Origin: Bin52 sp965213935
GTDB taxonomy: Bacteria; Pseudomonadota; Alphaproteobacteria; Thalassobaculales; Thalassobaculaceae
NCBI GenBank assembly: GCA_965213935.1
Contig: CBDCAO010000012.1
Location: 806,001 to 870,000 of the forward strand
Length of the DNA: 64,000 nt
Direction of reading: 5' to 3'
In this document: piece after piece, positions 62,765-64,000 of the stretch
How the letters are laid out: each line of letters begins with the position of its first letter
Numbering within the stretch: the stretch's first letter is position 1
Program-made: the position numbers and the translations under genes
Notes under the pieces: generated by a model
Told to the model about the DNA's origin: nothing
Database searches by the model: none
What the model saw: the letters and a program-made list of their open reading frames with translations, nothing else

Positions 62765-63642
62765 TCCACGTTCTGCACCTGTTCGCGGAACCGTTCGGTC
62801 TCCGCCTTCAGTTCGAGTCCCAGGCGCGTGAGCGCCAGGTCGGCGGATTTCGAGCAGATGGTATTGATCTCCCGGTTGATTTCCTGGCACAGGAAATCGA
62901 GTCGCCGGCCGACCGGCCCTCCCTGTTCCAGAAGCGTGCCGCAGGCCGCCACATGCGCATGCAGCCGGTCCGTTTCCTCCCGGACATCCGCCTTGGCCGC
63001 CAAGAGCGCCACCTCCTGGGCAAGCCGTTCCTCGTCGAGTGCCGGCACGGTGCCCAGCAGTTCATCGGTCTGGCGCCGAACCCGGTGGCGAAGCAGGGGG
63101 ACCTGCTCCTGCGCCTCCTGTCCGGCGCGCTCGACCAGGGAGGCCAGCGTGGCCAGTCCATCGGACAGCACTTCCCCGAGCCGCTCGCCCTCGTGCCGTC
63201 GCATCTCGCACAACCCGTCGAGCGACCTGTCCAGGCCGGCCAGGATCTCTTCCAGTGCCTCCTCCTCGACCGCGATGCCTCGGGCTTCGGGACGTTCCAG
63301 CACACCGTCCACCTGCAGCAGGGTATCCAGCCGCGGCACCTCCACCCGCACGCCGTCTCTCGCCAGCGCCTCGTGCAGGGACAACAGCTCGCGAAGCAGC
63401 GGATGGTTGATCCTGATTGCGGCGGCTTCACGGTCATGCCGCAACGTCAGGATCGCGGTCACCGATCCCCGCGACAGCCGCGCGGCGACCATGCGTCGCG
63501 CCTCGGGCTCCAGTGCCGGCGGCCCCGTCGGTATCCGGCAGCGGATATCCAGCCCGCGGGAGTTGACGCTCTTCAGTTCCCACGCCCAGTGCCAGGATCT
63601 GCCCGGTCCGGCCAGACCGTCGGTTCGCGAATACCCGGTCAT
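62761..63642 (-). CDS. yicC: YicC family endoribonuclease-like protein
   Basis: A 293-residue YicC-family protein. It begins SSMTGYSRTDG-like at the chosen ATG 63642 and contains WELKSVNSRGLDIRCRIP near 22-39. The C-terminal DUF1732 region has VREETDRLHAHVAACG and GRRLDFLCQEINREINTICSKS near 245-270. E. coli YicC/YicC-like proteins affect small RNA stability. The yicC-gmk pairing is widely conserved. Upstream in-frame codons reach 63810 but look unlike the family. Confidence 0.9.
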   Translation of the reverse strand: MTGYSRTDGLAGPGRSWHWAWELKSVNSRGLDIRCRIPTGPPALEPEARRMVAARLSRGSVTAILTLRHDREAAAIRINHPLLRELLSLHEALARDGVRVEVPRLDTLLQVDGVLERPEARGIAVEEEALEEILAGLDRSLDGLCEMRRHEGERLGEVLSDGLATLASLVERAGQEAQEQVPLLRHRVRRQTDELLGTVPALDEERLAQEVALLAAKADVREETDRLHAHVAACGTLLEQGGPVGRRLDFLCQEINREINTICSKSADLALTRLGLELKAETERFREQVQNVE

Positions 63643-63694
63643 GCTCGAAACCGTCACCTGCACCCCACCATCCGATCCCGCGGACCCGCTCCTG

Positions 63695-63721
63695 AATATA
63701 CGGTCACGGGACAGGCAACAA
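63695..63721 (-). promoter_or_regulatory. Possible promoter of yicC-gmk
   Basis: On the minus strand TTGTTG (63716-63721), a 15-bp spacer and TATATT (63695-63700), 52 bp before the yicC ATG. The -10 is good; the spacer is short. Confidence 0.35.
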
Positions 63722-64000
63722 GATCGTGACTGGAACCTGCCCGACAGTAACCGTCCGCGGTCCTGCCCCGGAACCCACCATCGGACACCGATCACCCGAC
63801 CCACATGCAATCCCGGTATCGAACGGGACGGACCCCCAGCGCGCCATGCGGCGTAACGCCCGTCCGAAGTGTGCTTTCGATCGCGTGCAGGGGCTCTCGC
63901 ATCGATCCGGTTCCCGCAAGGCAGCTGCCCGCGGTCGTGTCCAGGGGCAGCCGCGCGGCGCGCAGGCAGCGGTCACTGTCTGGTGCCGTCCCCCTGACCC
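63722..64000. other. Right-edge region without a recognised gene
   Basis: Beyond the possible yicC promoter no frame on either strand resembles a known protein. The longest minus-strand frame (63704-63976) is Arg/Pro/Cys-rich and probably not coding. Confidence 0.4.

Overview
This is a GC-rich chromosomal segment (high GC judged by eye, not computed) from a Gram-negative bacterium, most likely an alphaproteobacterium of Rhodospirillales type. The grounds are the envelope gene order lptF-lptG-lptD-surA-pdxA-rsmA facing yicC-gmk, the adjacent pepA-holC pair, a mitochondrial SUV3-type helicase gene, and the abundance of ABC, TRAP and hydantoinase-type catabolic genes. The right end is housekeeping; most of the rest is accessory metabolism. 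No rRNA, convincing tRNA, CRISPR array or prophage was seen, and no gene recognisable as a DNA-binding regulator apart from the VapB antitoxin.

Layout. 1-4.5 kb (minus strand): a phytanoyl-CoA-dioxygenase-like gene, a DJ-1/PfpI gene and a branched-chain-type ABC transporter (livH, livM, livG, start of livF). 4.8-6.1 kb: a decayed IS605/IS1341-type tnpB with a frameshift and a lost RuvC aspartate, next to a 12-bp perfect hairpin. 6.5-14.1 kb: a DapA-family aldolase gene facing a five-gene operon (molybdenum hydroxylase L/M/S subunits, acyl-CoA ligase, enoyl-CoA hydratase-like) in the order of the furoate genes hmfABCDE. The large subunit carries a C-terminal CoxG domain. 14.1-19.6 kb: htpG, the SUV3-like helicase and a polysaccharide deacetylase. 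19.6-25.9 kb: a complete peptide/opine ABC transporter (Dpp type) with an SDR. 26.4-27.1 kb: a VapBC pair with a strong, nearly leaderless promoter.

27.9-46.8 kb (plus strand) is a long catabolic island. It holds hyuA/hyuB, an AmpG-like permease, a TAXI-TRAP transporter (binding protein plus fused permease), a class II aldolase, an SDR, a second hyuA/hyuB and an M20 peptidase. These are followed by an S4-domain RNA-binding protein, an MFS permease and a D-cysteine desulfhydrase-like PLP enzyme. Taken together it looks like uptake of an organic acid or amide-type compound by TRAP, ATP-dependent ring or amide opening by the two Hyu pairs, and further breakdown. The substrate is unknown.

46.8-50.1 kb: a 2-hydroxyacid dehydrogenase and two glutathione-transferase-like genes. 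The gap before the dehydrogenase stop holds an intrinsic terminator and, on the plus strand, a run of motifs resembling a cobalamin riboswitch with no gene behind it. 50.5-54.4 kb (minus): pepA, holC, an aldo/keto reductase and an EHN-type epoxide hydrolase. 54.5-62.2 kb (plus): LPS export (LptF, LptG, LptD), SurA, PdxA and RsmA. 62.1-63.6 kb (minus): gmk and yicC, with gmk overlapping rsmA tail to tail by 84 bp.
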